From assembly GCA_017444485.1 (NCBI GenBank), contig JAFSWM010000019.1, forward strand, positions 1 through 64,000: DNA of 64,000 bases, read 5' to 3'. The notes under the pieces were generated by a model, which was given only the letters and a program-made list of their open reading frames with translations, had not been told where the DNA came from and searched no databases. Source of the stretch: Bacteroidaceae bacterium (GTDB lineage: Bacteria; Bacteroidota; Bacteroidia; Bacteroidales; Bacteroidaceae). The translations under genes and the position numbers were made by a program. Below are positions 8,358 through 17,173 of the stretch, piece after piece. The first letter of the stretch is position 1. Every line of letters starts with the position of its first letter.

Positions 8358-9368
8358 TTAAATGTCGGCGCGCCGTTGCAGGATGAGGGCGAGCACCACC
8401 GGCACACCGATAAGTGGTGTGACGGCAGCGGCGGGCAACGTGCCGCCAGCGGCAGGCAGGCGGCATACGATGGCGGTGAGCAGGCAGAGCAACGCACCGG
8501 TGAGGGCTGCGCCGGGCAATAAGGTGCGGTGGTCGCTGCGGTGCAGCAGGAAGCGGGCGATGTGGGGCGCGGCGAGGCCAATGAAACTGATGGGGCCGCA
8601 GGCGGCGGTGACGATGGCGGTGAGCCAGCCGCACACCACCAGCAGCCCTGTGCGCAGCGGGCGCACACGAATGCCCAGGGCTGCGGCATAGTCACTCCCG
8701 AGGAGCAGTGCGTCGAGCGACTTGGCGAGGAAAGGAAGGGGGATGAGCCCCAGGGCTACGGCCACGGCGAGCCATGCCAGCCGCGAGGAGGGGAGCGCAC
8801 CGAAGTCGCCCATGCCCCAAAATACAAAGGTCTGCACACCGAAGTCGGTGGCACGGAAAGCGAGCAGGCTGGTGGCGCTGCCCACCAGGTACGACACCAT
8901 CACTCCGGCAATGAGTACCAGCACGTTGCTGCGCAGCATGGCGGAGCACAGGGCGAGCACTGCGATGACGGCGAGGCTTCCGGCCAAGGCCAGCGACACG
9001 GTGAGCAACGTGCCTCCCGCGGTGAGTGCTCCGCCGATGGCCACGCCGGGCAGTAGCAGGGCCACCGCTGCGCCGAGCGATGCCCCAGCACTCACGCCGA
9101 GGATGCCAGGCTCGGCCAACGGGTTCTCCAACACCGTCTGCATCAGCAGCCCGCCCGCGCCCAGGGCCAGGCCGCAGAGCAGGGCGCTACAGGCGGCGGG
9201 CAGGCGACTCTCGAAGATGATGAAGCGTGTGCTCTCGTCTGCACCATCACCAGTAATCGCTCGCCACACATCGGCAGGAGAAATCTCCACAGCGCCCACG
9301 AGGAGGCCGCCAGCGGTGAGCAGGGCGACGAGCAGGAGGCTCAGGGAGAAGAAGAGGGTGGGGCGCAT
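8358..9368 (-). CDS. Iron-chelate/cobalamin ABC transporter permease (FecCD/BtuC family)
   Basis: This is the membrane channel of a metal-chelate ABC importer, moving siderophore-iron, heme or cobalamin across the inner membrane. The 336 residues are almost wholly hydrophobic, with about ten membrane segments. Family motifs include RLPAACSALLCGLALGAGG near residue 55, NPLAEPGILGVSAGA, and GPISFIGLAAPHIAR, part of the ATPase coupling region. The longer frame adds 58 Arg/Pro-rich residues; MRPTLFF at 9368 gives a proper first membrane helix. The gene starts 8 bases after the binding-protein gene, so the two are cotranscribed. No ATPase gene follows: the next gene downstream is a broken, unrelated ATPase. 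The substrate cannot be told from sequence. Confidence 0.9.
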   Translation of the reverse strand: MRPTLFFSLSLLLVALLTAGGLLVGAVEISPADVWRAITGDGADESTRFIIFESRLPAACSALLCGLALGAGGLLMQTVLENPLAEPGILGVSAGASLGAAVALLLPGVAIGGALTAGGTLLTVSLALAGSLAVIAVLALCSAMLRSNVLVLIAGVMVSYLVGSATSLLAFRATDFGVQTFVFWGMGDFGALPSSRLAWLAVAVALGLIPLPFLAKSLDALLLGSDYAAALGIRVRPLRTGLLVVCGWLTAIVTAACGPISFIGLAAPHIARFLLHRSDHRTLLPGAALTGALLCLLTAIVCRLPAAGGTLPAAAVTPLIGVPVVLALILQRRADI

Positions 9369-9376
9369 GCTTGGGG

Positions 9377-10537
9377 CTATTCTGAAACGGGACACACATA
9401 TCGGGGACGGAAGCCCGGCGTGCGCAGTTCGGGATGGAAGGTCTGTACGAGTTCCGCCAGCAACCGCTCGGGATGGAAGGGGGTGTCCTCGTAGAACGGT
9501 GTGGCAAACGTGTTGATGCCGAATATGCGTCGCTCGCGCCATGGACGGAAGAGGCGGTAGCGGGGTTCATCGGCAGCAAGCGAGGCATAGGTGTGGTCGG
9601 CAGCGCGCCCGTATTTCACGAGCCAGCAGTCGGCCTGCGCGCAGCGAGCATAGACACGCTCAAAGTCGAGAGCCACAGAGCCGCGTGCGGTGTCGTTGGC
9701 AAAGAGATAGGCGAGGCCGGCGTCGCGATAGAGCGTGCCCATCGTGCTACGTCCGCCCGCCACGTACCACACGGGGCCAGTCTTCAAATCCACCATCAGC
9801 GTGGGCTTCTCTTTTGCTGCCGCTGTCTTCATGGCCCATTCGCTGTAAGCATGCTCCACCGTGGCGAAGAGCGAGTCGGCACGGGCTTCGCAACCGAATA
9901 GCATGCCGTAGAAACGCACCCACTCGGCGCGTGCCAGCGGTGAGGCCTCCATATAGTCGGCACAGACGATGACGGGGATGCCGAGCCGCTCTGCCGGCCC
10001 TGGCACGCGGTCACGGAAGGGCGAGATGAACAGCGCGTCGGCACCGGCTGCAGCGATGCGTTCGGTGGCGGGCTGCATGGCAGCGCCGAAGTCTTGAAGT
10101 AGTCCTTGCTGCAGGGCTTGCAGGAGCGCCGACGAGCGCACATAGTCCTTGTCGCATAGCCCGCACACAAGGCTCAACGCGCCGAGTTCGTCGGCCAATG
10201 CGGCATGGACAGCGCTGAAGGCTGCCGCGCGTTGCAATGGGGTGCGCACCAGTGTGCCCTCGGGCAGTGTGGCGGGCAGCGTGTCGCTCCTCGGGATAAG
10301 GATATAGGTGGCGGCGGTGTGCGTGGCGTTCCAAGGGTCGCGGATGTCCACGCGCGTATAGCCGTTGCCGCGCACGGCGGTGAGCAACGTGGCGTGGCGA
10401 AAATGCAGGGTGTCGCCAGATGTGGGGACGGGCGCTATGTTGCCACCCGAACACCCCGAAAGGAAGGGAAAGAACACGGCGGCGAGCCACAGGATTGCTG
10501 CCGCCGCGCCGCCGTTGGATTTCAGGGGGAGATTCAC
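9377..10537 (-). CDS. Metal-chelate ABC transporter substrate-binding lipoprotein
   Basis: This 386-residue protein belongs to the BtuF/FepB-like periplasmic binding proteins (helical-backbone fold). The N-terminus is a lipoprotein signal ending FLSGC, so it should be anchored in a membrane. Typical family segments are GTLVRTPLQRAAAFS near the start of the mature domain and a central PVIVCADYMEASPL segment, where the protein is clearly bilobal. The gene starts 6 bases after the WecA-like gene and ends 8 bases before the permease, so the three are probably one transcript. The ligand may be a ferric siderophore, heme or a corrinoid. No TonB-dependent receptor for it is visible nearby. Confidence 0.87.
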   Translation of the reverse strand: MNLPLKSNGGAAAAILWLAAVFFPFLSGCSGGNIAPVPTSGDTLHFRHATLLTAVRGNGYTRVDIRDPWNATHTAATYILIPRSDTLPATLPEGTLVRTPLQRAAAFSAVHAALADELGALSLVCGLCDKDYVRSSALLQALQQGLLQDFGAAMQPATERIAAAGADALFISPFRDRVPGPAERLGIPVIVCADYMEASPLARAEWVRFYGMLFGCEARADSLFATVEHAYSEWAMKTAAAKEKPTLMVDLKTGPVWYVAGGRSTMGTLYRDAGLAYLFANDTARGSVALDFERVYARCAQADCWLVKYGRAADHTYASLAADEPRYRLFRPWRERRIFGINTFATPFYEDTPFHPERLLAELVQTFHPELRTPGFRPRYVCPVSE

Positions 10538-10543
10538 CGTGTG

Positions 10544-11692
10544 TCAGTTCTCTATAAACTCACCCATCGCGAGCCTGTAGCGATTGCCGAGATGAGTGAC
10601 GTAGGCGTGGAACACCAACCACGCCGCCACGTCGATGAGTACCGTCCAGGTGATGTTCAGGTGCAGAGTGAGCAGCGTGTTGAGGGCGATGAAGAAGGTG
10701 GAGAACAGCAGGATGGTCACCATCACCCAGCGCGGGCGCATGCCGGTACGCAGCAGTTTGTGGTGGAAGTGGTTCTTGTCGGGCAGGAACGGGTTCTTGC
10801 CGTTCGCCATGCGGCGGCACACCACGCGCACCACGTCGAAGAGTGGCACGATGAGCGTGGCAAAAGCAATAGCCATGGTGTGGTTCGTGTCGCTCGGCTC
10901 ACCGCTCTCGTTGCGGCTCATGTTGATCACGATGAAACTCAGGATGAGGCCCAGCGTGAGGCTCCCCGTGTCGCCCATAAAGATTTTGTGCCCGCGCTTA
11001 GAGTTGCCGAAGACGTTGTAGAGCCAGAAGGGGATGAGCACACCCATCGTGGAGGCGCCCAGCAACCCCAGGTAGTATTGCTTGTGGTAGAGGTTCACCA
11101 CGGTGAGCGCGGCGAGGGCAATGATGCACAACCCAGAGGCCAGGCCGTCCACACCATCCATTAGGTTAATGGCATTGGTGATGTAGATGACCAAGAAGAT
11201 GGAGATGGGCATGCCGATCCATGCGGGCAGGTCGGTGATGCCCTGAAATCCATTGAGCGAGTTGAGCCACGTGCCGCTAATGGCAAGCAACGAGGCGGCC
11301 ACGAGCTGAGCCACGAACTTGGGCTTGTAGGTCACCCCCGTCAAGTCGTCGGCGATGCCGATGAGATAGAGAATGGTCATGCCCACCACGAGCATCAGGT
11401 ACTTGCAGAGCATGTCGAGCGGGGCAATGCTCGTGGAGATGCTGAGCCCGAGCAGGTAGCGCGCGCCGATGCTGAAGCCACAAACGATGATGATGGTGGG
11501 GAAGAACGACAATCCGCCCAGGCGTGGCACGGGCGTCTTGTGCACGCTGCGTTCGTTGGGGATGTCAAAGAGCCTCTTCTTGTGGCTTACGTAGAGGATG
11601 CGCGGCAGGATACCAGCCCCAATCACTACGGCGAGTAGCATCGCGCCGAGGATGTAGAGTTCGTTCCAGAAAGTGGCTATGGTGTTATACAT
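10544..11692 (-). CDS. WecA/MraY-family UDP-sugar:undecaprenyl-phosphate sugar-1-phosphate transferase
   Basis: The enzyme transfers a sugar-1-phosphate, probably GlcNAc-1-P, from UDP-sugar to undecaprenyl phosphate in the inner membrane. This is the first step in making O-antigen or other surface glycans. The 382 residues contain about eleven hydrophobic segments. Diagnostic motifs are the Asp pair in GIADDLTG (Asp115, Asp116), NLMDGVDGLA at 176-185, MGDTGS, and the WecA-type HFHHKLL. The last motif favours WecA over MraY. The gene has its own -7 element 39 bases upstream. Its downstream neighbours are metal-chelate transport genes, which have no obvious functional link. Confidence 0.92.
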   Translation of the reverse strand: MYNTIATFWNELYILGAMLLAVVIGAGILPRILYVSHKKRLFDIPNERSVHKTPVPRLGGLSFFPTIIIVCGFSIGARYLLGLSISTSIAPLDMLCKYLMLVVGMTILYLIGIADDLTGVTYKPKFVAQLVAASLLAISGTWLNSLNGFQGITDLPAWIGMPISIFLVIYITNAINLMDGVDGLASGLCIIALAALTVVNLYHKQYYLGLLGASTMGVLIPFWLYNVFGNSKRGHKIFMGDTGSLTLGLILSFIVINMSRNESGEPSDTNHTMAIAFATLIVPLFDVVRVVCRRMANGKNPFLPDKNHFHHKLLRTGMRPRWVMVTILLFSTFFIALNTLLTLHLNITWTVLIDVAAWLVFHAYVTHLGNRYRLAMGEFIEN

Positions 11693-11730
11693 GGCTATTG
11701 GAAATTGAGGTTGATTGGGCTATGATGTGG

Positions 11731-11738
11731 CAAAAGTA
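11731..11738 (-). promoter_or_regulatory. -7 element for the WecA-like gene and transporter genes
   Basis: The reverse strand reads TACTTTTG, matching TAnnTTTG. The predicted leader is about 35 bases to the ATG at 11692. Confidence 0.55.
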
Positions 11739-11845
11739 ACCAAACTTTTTGAGCGGCGCGTTGTCGTTTCGTGTTTTTTGGCAATTGTGCGCTGCGTTTC
11801 CAAGCCTCAGGCTGTCAGCCGGCCCTTGCAAGTCCGCAGGTGCTG

Positions 11846-14077
11846 TCAGAACACGTAGCCGAGGTTGATGAACACGTTGGGCTTGCGCGTCTTGGTGGAG
11901 TAACCCACCGTGGCGCCGAGCGGGCCGAAGGGGGTGTTGTAGTAATAGGACACCTCGGTGCCGAAGATGGTGCCGTGGTGTAGCAGGCCGCTGAAGTCTG
12001 GACTCTCGGCGGCGAGTGCGGCACGCACGATCAGGTAGTTGTTCGTGCCCATGCGCTGTTGCCCTTTCAGTTGCAGGGCCACGAAGTGCGGCTGTGCGCG
12101 TTCGATGTGGCCGGTGCCGGGGAAGGGCATCTGTTGTTCGATGTAGTGACTGTGCCATTCGCCGCCAACCACGTTGTTGTAGAGCGTAGGCAGCCCGCCG
12201 CCAAAGAGAAGCCTGCCGTAGGCTGCACCTTGCAGGGTGAAACGGCTACTAAGCGGGAAGTTCATGCGCCACGACGCGCTCACGTCGCTCAGTCCGTTGC
12301 GGTCGCCGAGGTGTGCGAAGTCGTCGGTGCGGAAGCAGTATTCACCACGGAACTTCGCGCCACGCGAGGGGAAGTACCAGTTGTTTTCGGAGTTGTAGGT
12401 GGCGCGAACGAAGTAGTTGAAGTAGTGGTCGTTGGTCACGCGCTCGTCTACGTTGTTGACGTGGTGGTCAACGAGTACGTCGGAGTAATGAAAATGGTCC
12501 CACCGCAAGCCTGCGCTGAGGCTGAGGTTGCGCACGTTGATATAGAACGGTGCGAGTTCGGCGGTGTAGTGATAATAGGTGAGGTTGTAGTCCTTGTCGC
12601 CCTTGGCGTAAACGTCCACCTCGCAGCGCCGCGCTGCCAGGGAGAGATTGAGGCGGTTGATGCGGCGCGGGTGTAGGAACAGGTTGGCGCGTAGCATGGA
12701 GCGCTTGCCCAGGCGCAGGGTAAGGTCGAGGTCGGTGGGGATGCGGGTGCGCATGGGAATGTCGGCGTTGAGTTGCAGGGCCGCCATCTCCTCGGTGTCG
12801 AAGCGTATGCCGAGGCCGGCCTGTACGGTCTTCTTGCTGCCGGCGGTGAACACCATCCTGGCGTTCCCCTCGCTGGTGGGGACAACGCGGCTTGTGGCGT
12901 CCTTATAGAAGAGGTCCATGCGCATCGTTGTGGTCACGAGGTCGGCCTGGCTGACATTGATGCTGTCGCCCTCGCGCAGCCCGAACTTGCTGCGCAGATA
13001 GGCCTCGTCGGAGGCGGTCATGTTCACAAACTCCACGCGCTCCAACTTCACCCGTCCTTGTGGCAGCCCAGGGCGAGCAGGGCGTGTCATCGCATGACGC
13101 TCGGCAATGGTGCCAATGCGTGTGCGCAATGCCAAAATTTCGTCCCAGTGCGCCATTGCTTCCTCCTCGCCGCGCCTGATGAGCGTATCGATGGCGGTGG
13201 GGGAGAAACTGGCTGAGGAGTAGCCTTTGGTGTTCACACGGAACACGAGGTCGCTGATGGCCAGGTTGTCATCGTACTTGTTCTTACAATTCACGTCCAC
13301 GATCTGTCCCAGTATGCTCGCCGCGCTGCCCAGGTCGTCGGCGGTGCGTGGCTCGCCCTGCACGCTCACGCCGATGATGATGTCGGCGCCCATCTCGCGG
13401 GCGAGGTCGGCAGGATAGTTGTTGCGCAGACCGCCGTCCACAAGCACCTTATCGCCCAACCTCACGGGGGCAAACACGCCCGGGATGGCCATTGATGCAC
13501 GCATGGCTTGGGCGAGGCGCCCACTGTGGAAGTCGTGCTCCGAGTTATCAACAATGTCCGTCGCCACACAAGCGAAGGGGATGGGCAGATGGTTGAAGTC
13601 GATCGAATCACCATAGCCGGCGGTGAGTTTGTCGAAGAGGTCGTCAATGTTCTTGCCCTTGATGAAGCCGCCATCGGCGATGTCTCTCTTCTTTCGTAGG
13701 CTCAGGCCGCGCCAGAGGAAGTAAGTGTTCTGTTTTTCACGCTCCTCGATGCGCGCCAGGCTGAGGTCCTCGCGGTCGGAGAGCAAGAAGGTCCAGTCCT
13801 GGTTGCGTACGATAGAGTCCAGTTCGGTGGCAGTGTAACCTACGGCGTAGAGGCCGCCCACAATGCTTCCCATCGACGTGCCGGTGACGATGTCCACGGG
13901 GATGCCGGCACGTTCTAATACTTTCAGCACACCGATGTGGGCCACACCTTTCGCCCCGCCGCCGCTCAGCACCACGGCCACACGCTTCCGGCCTGTCTGT
14001 CTGCCGGCGGGCTGCGCAGTACTGGTGACGGCCAACAAGAATAGGGCTGTCACGATGGAGAAGAGGAAGCGGCGCAT
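11846..14077 (-). CDS. Patatin-like phospholipase with C-terminal outer-membrane barrel
   Basis: The N-terminal half is a patatin lipase: the oxyanion loop GGGAKG is at 39-44, the nucleophile Ser68 in GTSMG, and the dyad Asp214 in VDGGLRNN. After a POTRA-like linker (around residue 330-400) the C-terminal half is rich in alternating beta strands and ends in the aromatic VF expected of a BamA/Omp85-type barrel. This is the layout of the type Vd (PlpD) family. The first 20 residues form a signal peptide ending near STA-QP. The 743-residue form starts at MRRFLF; the upstream extension is low in hydrophobicity and was rejected. The gene is third in an apparent PfkB-S41-patatin operon. The lipase domain is probably exposed to the periplasm or cell surface. 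Confidence 0.9.
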   Translation of the reverse strand: MRRFLFSIVTALFLLAVTSTAQPAGRQTGRKRVAVVLSGGGAKGVAHIGVLKVLERAGIPVDIVTGTSMGSIVGGLYAVGYTATELDSIVRNQDWTFLLSDREDLSLARIEEREKQNTYFLWRGLSLRKKRDIADGGFIKGKNIDDLFDKLTAGYGDSIDFNHLPIPFACVATDIVDNSEHDFHSGRLAQAMRASMAIPGVFAPVRLGDKVLVDGGLRNNYPADLAREMGADIIIGVSVQGEPRTADDLGSAASILGQIVDVNCKNKYDDNLAISDLVFRVNTKGYSSASFSPTAIDTLIRRGEEEAMAHWDEILALRTRIGTIAERHAMTRPARPGLPQGRVKLERVEFVNMTASDEAYLRSKFGLREGDSINVSQADLVTTTMRMDLFYKDATSRVVPTSEGNARMVFTAGSKKTVQAGLGIRFDTEEMAALQLNADIPMRTRIPTDLDLTLRLGKRSMLRANLFLHPRRINRLNLSLAARRCEVDVYAKGDKDYNLTYYHYTAELAPFYINVRNLSLSAGLRWDHFHYSDVLVDHHVNNVDERVTNDHYFNYFVRATYNSENNWYFPSRGAKFRGEYCFRTDDFAHLGDRNGLSDVSASWRMNFPLSSRFTLQGAAYGRLLFGGGLPTLYNNVVGGEWHSHYIEQQMPFPGTGHIERAQPHFVALQLKGQQRMGTNNYLIVRAALAAESPDFSGLLHHGTIFGTEVSYYYNTPFGPLGATVGYSTKTRKPNVFINLGYVF

Positions 14078-14132
14078 AGTTAAGGGAATGAAGGTAGAGG
14101 CTGTTGAGGGAAAAGGCTCGGCTGTGCCGTAC

Positions 14133-15833
14133 TCAACGTTCGGGAGCGGTGGTAAGGATGGAGCGGTAGCGCCTGCCATCGCGCAGCAGGGCCATTGCGG
14201 TGGCGAGCGGGAGGTCGTCGCGCAGGTTGTATTCTGCCAGTCCGGCTTCGCCGTAGGCTATCTCGGCGATGGTTTGCTCCAAGAGGTGCTTGATGGGTTT
14301 CCGCCAGCGTTCCATCACCAGCCCGAGGTCGGGAGAGAGGCGTGCTTCGAGCGCGTCAAGTTGCGAGGCAACATCGCTGTCGTAACCCTCGGCACGAATG
14401 GCGTTGCGCAGCGCGACGAGGGCCTCACGGCTGCGGGTGCCGTAGTCGATGTCACTGCCGCTGACGGCTTGCTTGAAGGCAGCGAAGTCCTCTTCGCTGA
14501 TGTGGAAGGCAAAGGGGCTCTCTGGCATCTGATGGGTGCACACATATTCTGTGGCGAACTCGTAGAGCACGTCGCTCTCGGCAATTTTGACAACGATTCC
14601 AGAGATGGTGTCGCCCTCGGTTTCTATATCGGGCTTGATGCCACCGCCTTCATAGACCGTTCTGCCCGCCGAGGTCTGGAAGGGACGCGAAAGGCTGTCG
14701 GGACGTGCGGCATGTGTGCCGTCGGCGTTGCGATGACTATAGTCCACGGCTTGTATGCAACGCCCGCTGGGTATGTAGTATCGGGCAGTGGTGATTTTGA
14801 GCAGTCCGCCATAGGGCAGGTCGTAGGTGCTTTGCACAAGGCCCTTGCCAAAGGTGCGCCGGCCCACGATGACGGCGCGGTCGTAGTCTTGCAGCGCGCC
14901 AGCGGTGATTTCGGCAGCGGAGGCCGATTCGCCATCGGTGAGTACGACGAGTGGCACACGCTCATCAATGGGGTCGGAGTTGGTGTAGTACACCTCGTTC
15001 TTGAGGTGCTCGTTACCGCGTGTGCGCACCACTTCGGTCTCCTTGGGGATGAATAGTGCCACGGCGTCAACTGCCGCGCTGAGTAGCCCGCCGGGGTTGC
15101 CGCGGAGGTCGATGACGATGCCGTGTGCGCCACGTTGCAGCAAGGTGGCCGTAGCCTGCCGCAGTTCGGAGCCAGTGTTCTCGTTGAAACGCATCAAGCA
15201 GATGTAGCCGACGCTGTCGCTCACCATGGCGGCGTAGGTCACGCTCTTTTGCTCAATGAGTCTGCGCCTCACGGTGTAGGCCCTGGGGCGCGTCTGCCCT
15301 GGGCGTTGCACAATGATGTCGATGGTGCTCCCTGGCTCGCCGCGCAGTGCCGCTGCTACTTCAAGAGCGTAGGCGGCAAGGTCTTCCGGGCTGTCCGAGG
15401 CGGCCTCGCCCAGTTCGCGAGCCCCCACGCGCAGCAGGATATCGCCAGGCCGCAGCCCTCCTGTCTCTGCAGGGCCTCCGTGTTCCACAGTGGTCAGCAT
15501 ACAACGGCGTTGGGAGCGCAAGGAACGCAGACTCACGCCGATGCCGGCATAGCGTCCGGAAACGAAGTTGAGGATTTCATCGTGACGCTCTTCGGGATAG
15601 TAAATGGTATAGGGGTCGAGTTCCGACAGCATGTGGCTGATGCCGGCCTCCACGAAGCGGCGCGGATTTACCGTGTCCACATAGTGCAGGTCCACACGGC
15701 TGAGGATGTTGGTGAACACGTCCATCTGTCGGGCGAGTTCAAAGTCGTGGTCCGACGACTGCGCGCGGCAGGGAGCAACGGCAGCAATGGCCGCCAGCGT
15801 GACAATATATATAATACGGAGTGGGCAGTGCAT
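14133..15833 (-). CDS. S41 family C-terminal processing peptidase (PDZ-containing)
   Basis: This periplasmic serine protease belongs to the CtpA/Prc group, which cleaves proteins near their C-termini. The 566 residues comprise a signal peptide (1-24, ending CRAQ), an N-terminal helical region, a PDZ domain around 95-190 with GGLRPGDILLRVG, and the catalytic core. By comparison with E. coli Prc spacing, Ser305 (in ESASAAE) and Lys330 (in TFGKG) are the catalytic dyad. RGNPGG at 244-249 is a strong family motif. A C-terminal helical region follows. The gene starts 12 bases after the kinase gene and ends 55 bases before the patatin gene, so all three are probably cotranscribed. Confidence 0.94.
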   Translation of the reverse strand: MHCPLRIIYIVTLAAIAAVAPCRAQSSDHDFELARQMDVFTNILSRVDLHYVDTVNPRRFVEAGISHMLSELDPYTIYYPEERHDEILNFVSGRYAGIGVSLRSLRSQRRCMLTTVEHGGPAETGGLRPGDILLRVGARELGEAASDSPEDLAAYALEVAAALRGEPGSTIDIIVQRPGQTRPRAYTVRRRLIEQKSVTYAAMVSDSVGYICLMRFNENTGSELRQATATLLQRGAHGIVIDLRGNPGGLLSAAVDAVALFIPKETEVVRTRGNEHLKNEVYYTNSDPIDERVPLVVLTDGESASAAEITAGALQDYDRAVIVGRRTFGKGLVQSTYDLPYGGLLKITTARYYIPSGRCIQAVDYSHRNADGTHAARPDSLSRPFQTSAGRTVYEGGGIKPDIETEGDTISGIVVKIAESDVLYEFATEYVCTHQMPESPFAFHISEEDFAAFKQAVSGSDIDYGTRSREALVALRNAIRAEGYDSDVASQLDALEARLSPDLGLVMERWRKPIKHLLEQTIAEIAYGEAGLAEYNLRDDLPLATAMALLRDGRRYRSILTTAPER

Positions 15834-15845
15834 GGCTCAGATGGT

Positions 15846-16826
15846 CTATCGATTGGCAATCGTGGCACATTGGCTACGTATCTTCTGCCACACGGCTTCA
15901 TCAAGTGTGGTGCCCACCGTTTGGATCACCTCCGACGCCAGCAACGTGCCGATCTCGGCAGAGGCGCGCAGCGTATAGTCGTTTGCCAACCCGTAGAGGA
16001 AACCCGCGGCGAAGTAGTCGCCTGCGCCGGTAGTGTCGATAGGCACAACGCTCCGCGCCGGCACCGTCACGCGTTCCTCCCCGCGTGCAACCATCGCCCC
16101 GCGCTCTCCCACCTTGACGACGGCCACGGGGCACACGGCGGCGAGTTTTTCAAGAGCCTCCACTGGTCCTTTGTCCGTGAAGGCGGCGGCCTCCTCTTCG
16201 TTGGCGAACACGATGCTCACCTTGCCGAGCAGATAACTGAAAAAGTCGTGGTCGGCCTCCACAATGTTGTATGAGGCGAGGTCAAGGCTCGAAACCAGCC
16301 CCGCGGCGCGTGCCATGCTGTAGGCACGGTCGATGAGTGTGTGGTTCTGCGTGAGGTATCCTTCCACGTGGAAGTATCCGTAGCCGTCAAACATACGCGG
16401 ATTGAGGTCCTCGGCTGTCATTCCCGCCGCCACGCCGAGATGTGTGCCGAAGGTGCGTTGTCCGTCGGGCGAGATGAAGGTCAGGGCCACCCCCGAGGCT
16501 CCTTCGGCCTCCACGCGGTGGAAACGTATGCCGTGGCTGCGGCAGTTCTCCGTGAAGAAGTCGCCGCTCTCGTCGTCGCCCACACACCCTATAAAGCCAG
16601 GCTCCATGCCGAGGTTGGCCAAAGCGAGGATGGTGTTGCCAGCAGAGCCACCGGTGGCGCGTTGTAGCGGTAAGGCGTCGATTTCCTTGCGAAGTTCAAT
16701 GTATCGGGCGGTGTCAATGAGTTGCATTGAGCCCTTGGGCAGCCCGAGGCGGGTAAGCGCGGCATCATCGTCGATGCGGGCGAGCACATCCACAAGCGCA
16801 TTGCCCATTCCAAGCACTTTTTTCAT
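15846..16826 (-). CDS. PfkB-family carbohydrate/nucleoside kinase (adenosine kinase-like)
   Basis: The protein is a ribokinase-fold kinase that phosphorylates a sugar or nucleoside with ATP in the cytosol. The 326-residue length and the opening GMGNALVDVLA match the Bacteroidetes adenosine kinase-like group, but the substrate is not proven. The N-terminal signature is TGGSAGNTILALANLG, and the C-terminal PfkB signature DTTGAGDYFAAGF carries the catalytic Asp and anion hole. A longer frame starts at 16847, but the likely -7 element (16847-16854) overlaps that codon. The true start should be 16826 (MKKVLGM) or 16829. This is the first gene of the kinase-S41-patatin operon. Confidence 0.88.
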   Translation of the reverse strand: MKKVLGMGNALVDVLARIDDDAALTRLGLPKGSMQLIDTARYIELRKEIDALPLQRATGGSAGNTILALANLGMEPGFIGCVGDDESGDFFTENCRSHGIRFHRVEAEGASGVALTFISPDGQRTFGTHLGVAAGMTAEDLNPRMFDGYGYFHVEGYLTQNHTLIDRAYSMARAAGLVSSLDLASYNIVEADHDFFSYLLGKVSIVFANEEEAAAFTDKGPVEALEKLAAVCPVAVVKVGERGAMVARGEERVTVPARSVVPIDTTGAGDYFAAGFLYGLANDYTLRASAEIGTLLASEVIQTVGTTLDEAVWQKIRSQCATIANR

Positions 16827-16846
16827 CATTTTGGCAAATTTCGGCA

Positions 16847-16854
16847 CAAAGGTA
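16847..16854 (-). promoter_or_regulatory. -7 element for the PfkB-S41-patatin operon
   Basis: The reverse strand reads TACCTTTG, matching TAnnTTTG. It sits about 20 bases before the chosen PfkB start and back to back with the forward tRNA promoter. Confidence 0.55.
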
Positions 16855-16885
16855 TTGCTTATTTGAAAATCCTACCTTATTTTTG
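16855..16885 (+). promoter_or_regulatory. Promoter for the twin tRNA-Asn genes
   Basis: TTG (16855-16857) is followed after 20 bases by TATTTTTG (16878-16885), a good fit to the Bacteroidetes consensus. A short GC hairpin (16904-16921) lies in the leader before the first tRNA. Confidence 0.65.
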
Positions 16886-16930
16886 CACCGCTATTTCGCT
16901 CGGGGGGCTTTTTTAAGCCCCAAAAAGCTT

Positions 16931-17004
16931 GCTTCAGTAGCTCAGTTGGTTAGAGCACCTGACTGTTAATCAGGGGGTCGTTGGTTCAAGCCCATCCTGA
17001 AGCG
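16931..17004 (+). tRNA. tRNA-Asn (GTT), first copy
   Basis: This is a 74-base cloverleaf. The acceptor stem GCTTCAG (16931-16937) pairs with CTGAAGC (16997-17003), and the discriminator is G17004. The anticodon loop has GTT at 16965-16967. The TPsiC arm contains GGTTCAAGCCC. CCA is not encoded. Confidence 0.96.
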
Positions 17005-17036
17005 CACTTTGGGGTGCAACCGGCGAGATAGCAAAT

Positions 17037-17110
17037 GCTTCAGTAGCTCAGTTGGTTAGAGCACCTGACTGTTAATCAGGGGGTCGTTGGTTCAAGCCCA
17101 TCCTGAAGCG
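17037..17110 (+). tRNA. tRNA-Asn (GTT), second copy
   Basis: The sequence is identical over 74 bases to the copy at 16931, with 32 bases between them. There is no second promoter, so the pair should be processed from one transcript. Confidence 0.96.
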
Positions 17111-17125
17111 CTACATTAAAAGCCG

Positions 17126-17169
17126 AGAGCCAAGCAGTGGATAGATACCAGCCGCTTGGCTCTTTTCTT
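17126..17169. terminator. Terminator between tRNA-Asn genes and comF-like gene
   Basis: AGAGCCAAGC (17126-17135) pairs perfectly with GCTTGGCTCT (17154-17163), followed by TTTCTTT on the forward strand. On the reverse strand the hairpin is followed by TTTTAA a few bases on. It can serve both the tRNAs and the converging ComF gene. Confidence 0.75.
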
Positions 17170-17173
17170 TGGG

